A DNA stretch of 64,000 nt from Prevotella sp. (GTDB lineage: Bacteria; Bacteroidota; Bacteroidia; Bacteroidales; Bacteroidaceae), in contig JAFLSE010000007.1 in NCBI GenBank assembly GCA_022511075.1, positions 1 to 64,000 on the forward strand, in the 5' to 3' direction. Shown one piece after another: positions 61,848 through 64,000 of the stretch (position 1 is the first letter of the stretch; every line of letters starts with the position of its first letter). The position numbers were made by a program, and so were the translations under genes. The notes beneath the pieces were generated by a model. The model ran no database searches. It saw only the letters and a list, made by a program, of their open reading frames with translations, and was not told the DNA's origin.

Positions 61848-61877
61848 AATAATTTGGAGTAATCCGAATTAAGGCAA
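61848..61877 (+). repeat. Copy D of the 3' cassette, without terminator
   Basis: AATAATTTGGAGTAATCCGA and following bases repeat the sequence between the stop codon and the terminator of the cassette copies. Upstream, AAGTATTCTAAAT weakly matches the end of the C-terminal module. The terminator part is missing. Confidence 0.8.
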
Positions 61878-61927
61878 TAGTCTTTCTTAAATAAAATCAA
61901 CCTTTTTTTAAGTTGTTCAATGAAATA

Positions 61928-61959
61928 TTTGGTGGTGTAAAATATTTGCAGTAACTTTG
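61928..61959 (+). promoter_or_regulatory. Promoter of valS
   Basis: TTTG (61928-61931), a 20-bp spacer and TAACTTTG (61952-61959), a perfect consensus 30 bp before the start codon. No T-box-like structure was seen. Confidence 0.85.
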
Positions 61960-61989
61960 CACACTCAATAAATAAGCATTGTAGAGGAT

Positions 61990-64000
61990 ATGGAATTAGC
62001 AAGTAAATACGACCCACAGTCGGTGGAGTCGAAATGGTATCAGTATTGGCTTGACAACAAACTTTTCAGTAGCAAGCCCGACGGAAGAGAACCCTATACT
62101 ATTGTTATACCGCCACCAAACGTGACGGGTGTGCTGCACATGGGGCACATGCTCAACAACACTATTCAGGATATTCTTGTGCGCCGTGCACGCATGGAAG
62201 GAAAGAACGCATGCTGGGTGCCCGGCACCGACCATGCTTCTATTGCTACGGAGGCAAAGGTGGTGAATCGTCTTGCCGAGCAGGGCATAAAGAAAAGCGA
62301 CCTTACCCGTGAGGAATTCTTGAAGCACGCTTGGGAATGGACCAACGAGCACGGCGGCATAATACTGAAGCAGCTGCGTCGTCTCGGTGCGAGCTGCGAC
62401 TGGGAACGCACGGGCTTCACTATGGACGAGATACGCAGCAAGAGCGTGATGAGGGTGTTCTGCGACCTTTACAACAAGGGACTGATATACCGCGGCGTGC
62501 GTATGGTGAACTGGGATCCCAAGGCTTTGACGGCACTCTCCGACGAGGAGGTGATATACAAGGAGGAGCACACGAAGCTATACTATATGAAGTACTACGT
62601 GAGCGACGACTGCACCGTGACTGATGAGGAAACGGCGCAAGAGGGCTGCGTGGTACACAAAGATGAAAAAGGTTATTATGCCGTTGTTGCAACCACGCGC
62701 CCAGAGACGATAATGGGCGACGTTGCAATGTGCATCAACCCCAACGACCCGAAGAACACTTGGCTGAAAGGCAAGAAGGTGGTTGTGCCTATGGTAAACC
62801 GCGTGATACCTGTTATCGAAGACGATTATGTGGACATTGAGTTTGGTACAGGCTGCTTGAAGGTTACGCCTGCCCACGATGTGAACGACTATATGCTCGG
62901 CGAGAAATATAACCTTGAGGCGATAGACATATTCAACGACGATGCTACGCTGTCAGAGGCGGCAGGTCTGTATGTAGGTCAGGATCGTTTCGACGTGCGC
63001 AAGCAGATATCCATAGACATGCAGAATGCAGGTCTTATGGAGAAAATCGAGGACTACGACAACAAGATTGGCTGCTCGGAGCGCACAGGCGTGCCGATAG
63101 AGCCGAAGCTCTCTATGCAGTGGTTCTTGAAGATGGAACACCTCGCAAACATATCACTCGCTCCCGTTATGGACGATGATATAATGTTCTATCCTGCTAA
63201 ATACAAGAACACCTACCGCCACTGGCTCGAAAACATAAAGGACTGGTGTATTAGCCGCCAGTTGTGGTGGGGTCACCGCATACCTGCATACTACATGCCG
63301 CAGGGCGGATATGTAGTGGCTGAGACGGCAGAGGAGGCTCTTGCACTTGCACGTGAGAAGAGCGGCAACGCCAATTTGCAGATGGAAGACCTTAAGCAAG
63401 ACGAGGACGCCCTCGATACTTGGTTCTCGTCGTGGCTGTGGCCTATCTCGCTGTTCAACGGCATACTCGACCCTGACAACGAGGAAATAAACTACTATTA
63501 TCCCACAAGCGACCTTGTGACAGGTCCTGACATCATCTTCTTCTGGGTGGCTCGCATGATTATGGCAGGTTACGAGTACAGGGGAAAGATGCCTTTCAAG
63601 CACGTTTATTTCACAGGTATCGTGCGTGACAAACTTGGCAGGAAGATGTCAAAGAGTCTCGGCAACAGCCCCGACCCGTTGCTGCTTATCGACAAGTTCG
63701 GTGCAGACGGTGTGCGTATGGGCTTGATGCTCTCAGCACCTGCCGGCAACGACATTCTCTTTGACGAGGCACTTTGCGAGCAAGGACGCAACTTCAATAA
63801 CAAGATATGGAATGCCTTCCGACTTGTAAAGGGTTGGCAGGTGGCAGACATTGAGCAGCCAGCCGAGTGCAGGATTGCCACGGAGTGGTTTGACGCAAAA
63901 CTGAAGCAGACGGCAGCCGAGGTTGACGACCTTTTCAAAAAATACCGCTTGTCGGAGGCTTTGATGGCTGTATATAAATTGTTCTGGGACGAGTTCTCAA
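61990..64000 (+). CDS. valS: Valyl-tRNA synthetase, cut by the window edge
   Basis: The first 670 codons of a class I aminoacyl-tRNA synthetase that charges tRNA-Val. The HIGH-type motif is HMGHM (in [13 protein letters not shown], about residues 38-50), the editing domain follows with [10 protein letters not shown] and TPAHDVNDY, and the KMSKS motif is [12 protein letters not shown] (about 555). No stop codon is reached before the end of the window, so about 200 C-terminal residues, including the tRNA-binding coiled coil, lie outside. It has its own strong promoter. Confidence 0.97.
   Translation, partial: MELASKYDPQSVESKWYQYWLDNKLFSSKPDGREPYTIVIPPPNVTGVLHMGHMLNNTIQDILVRRARMEGKNACWVPGTDHASIATEAKVVNRLAEQGIKKSDLTREEFLKHAWEWTNEHGGIILKQLRRLGASCDWERTGFTMDEIRSKSVMRVFCDLYNKGLIYRGVRMVNWDPKALTALSDEEVIYKEEHTKLYYMKYYVSDDCTVTDEETAQEGCVVHKDEKGYYAVVATTRPETIMGDVAMCINPNDPKNTWLKGKKVVVPMVNRVIPVIEDDYVDIEFGTGCLKVTPAHDVNDYMLGEKYNLEAIDIFNDDATLSEAAGLYVGQDRFDVRKQISIDMQNAGLMEKIEDYDNKIGCSERTGVPIEPKLSMQWFLKMEHLANISLAPVMDDDIMFYPAKYKNTYRHWLENIKDWCISRQLWWGHRIPAYYMPQGGYVVAETAEEALALAREKSGNANLQMEDLKQDEDALDTWFSSWLWPISLFNGILDPDNEEINYYYPTSDLVTGPDIIFFWVARMIMAGYEYRGKMPFKHVYFTGIVRDKLGRKMSKSLGNSPDPLLLIDKFGADGVRMGLMLSAPAGNDILFDEALCEQGRNFNNKIWNAFRLVKGWQVADIEQPAECRIATEWFDAKLKQTAAEVDDLFKKYRLSEALMAVYKLFWDEFS

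Overview
The window looks like a chromosomal segment of a Bacteroidales bacterium, most likely a Prevotella relative. The evidence is the many upstream sites that fit the Bacteroidetes promoter form (TTTG, about 19-21 bp, TAnnTTTG), two SusC/SusD systems, a C10 (streptopain-like) protease, GldE and PorE-like proteins, DUF5686 proteins, a BACON-domain lipoprotein and a Rho factor with a long disordered insertion. No phage, transposase or CRISPR was seen. All functions below come from reading the translated sequence; no database search was run.

Layout. 0-4.3 kb: hpt-adk-obgE-pgeF-M23 peptidase, a tightly packed operon, with the first codons of a divergent gene at the left edge. 4.5-9.3 kb: an Oar-like TonB-dependent receptor and a lipoprotein with BACON and OB-like repeats. 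9.4-18.7 kb (minus): a seven-gene operon that reads porin, imelysin, di-heme oxidoreductase, porin, mono-heme lipoprotein, chorismatase-like Rid protein, CcsBA cytochrome c synthase. It carries both c-type heme proteins and the machine that attaches the heme. 19-23.2 kb: a small conserved protein, a DUF4143 ATPase with a 33-bp repeat array upstream, dipeptidyl peptidase IV and a small membrane protein. 23.3-32.3 kb (minus): the most interesting block, a seven-gene operon of ATP-grasp protein, HAD hydrolase, inositol-3-phosphate synthase, DUF5686 protein, nucleotidyltransferase, CDP-alcohol phosphatidyltransferase and a shorter DUF5686-like barrel. I read it as an inositol-lipid or inositol-phosphate pathway. 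A truncated outer-membrane gene remnant follows it.

32.6-36.2 kb: a C10 protease whose promoter carries a run of nine G where the -33 box should be, followed by a 53-residue peptide gene. 36.4-39.8 kb: PorE-like lipoprotein and an rRNA m5C methyltransferase. 39.8-43.1 kb (minus): TenI/ThiE-like protein, prs and a degenerate trypsin-like/TPR protein. 43.3-43.8 kb: four tRNAs (Gly, Leu, Leu, Gly). 43.9-48.1 kb: a conserved unknown, ssb, gldE and rho. 48.2-49.0 kb: a VapBC-like pair beside a decayed copy of a C-terminal cassette.

49.1-61.7 kb: two head-to-head SusC-SusD-secreted-protein operons. Their promoter-proximal regions form an inverted repeat of about 320 bp around a 305-bp spacer that has a good promoter facing only one of them. 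The third genes of both operons end in the same C-terminal module and the same 3' terminator cassette. 62 kb to the end: valS, cut by the window edge.
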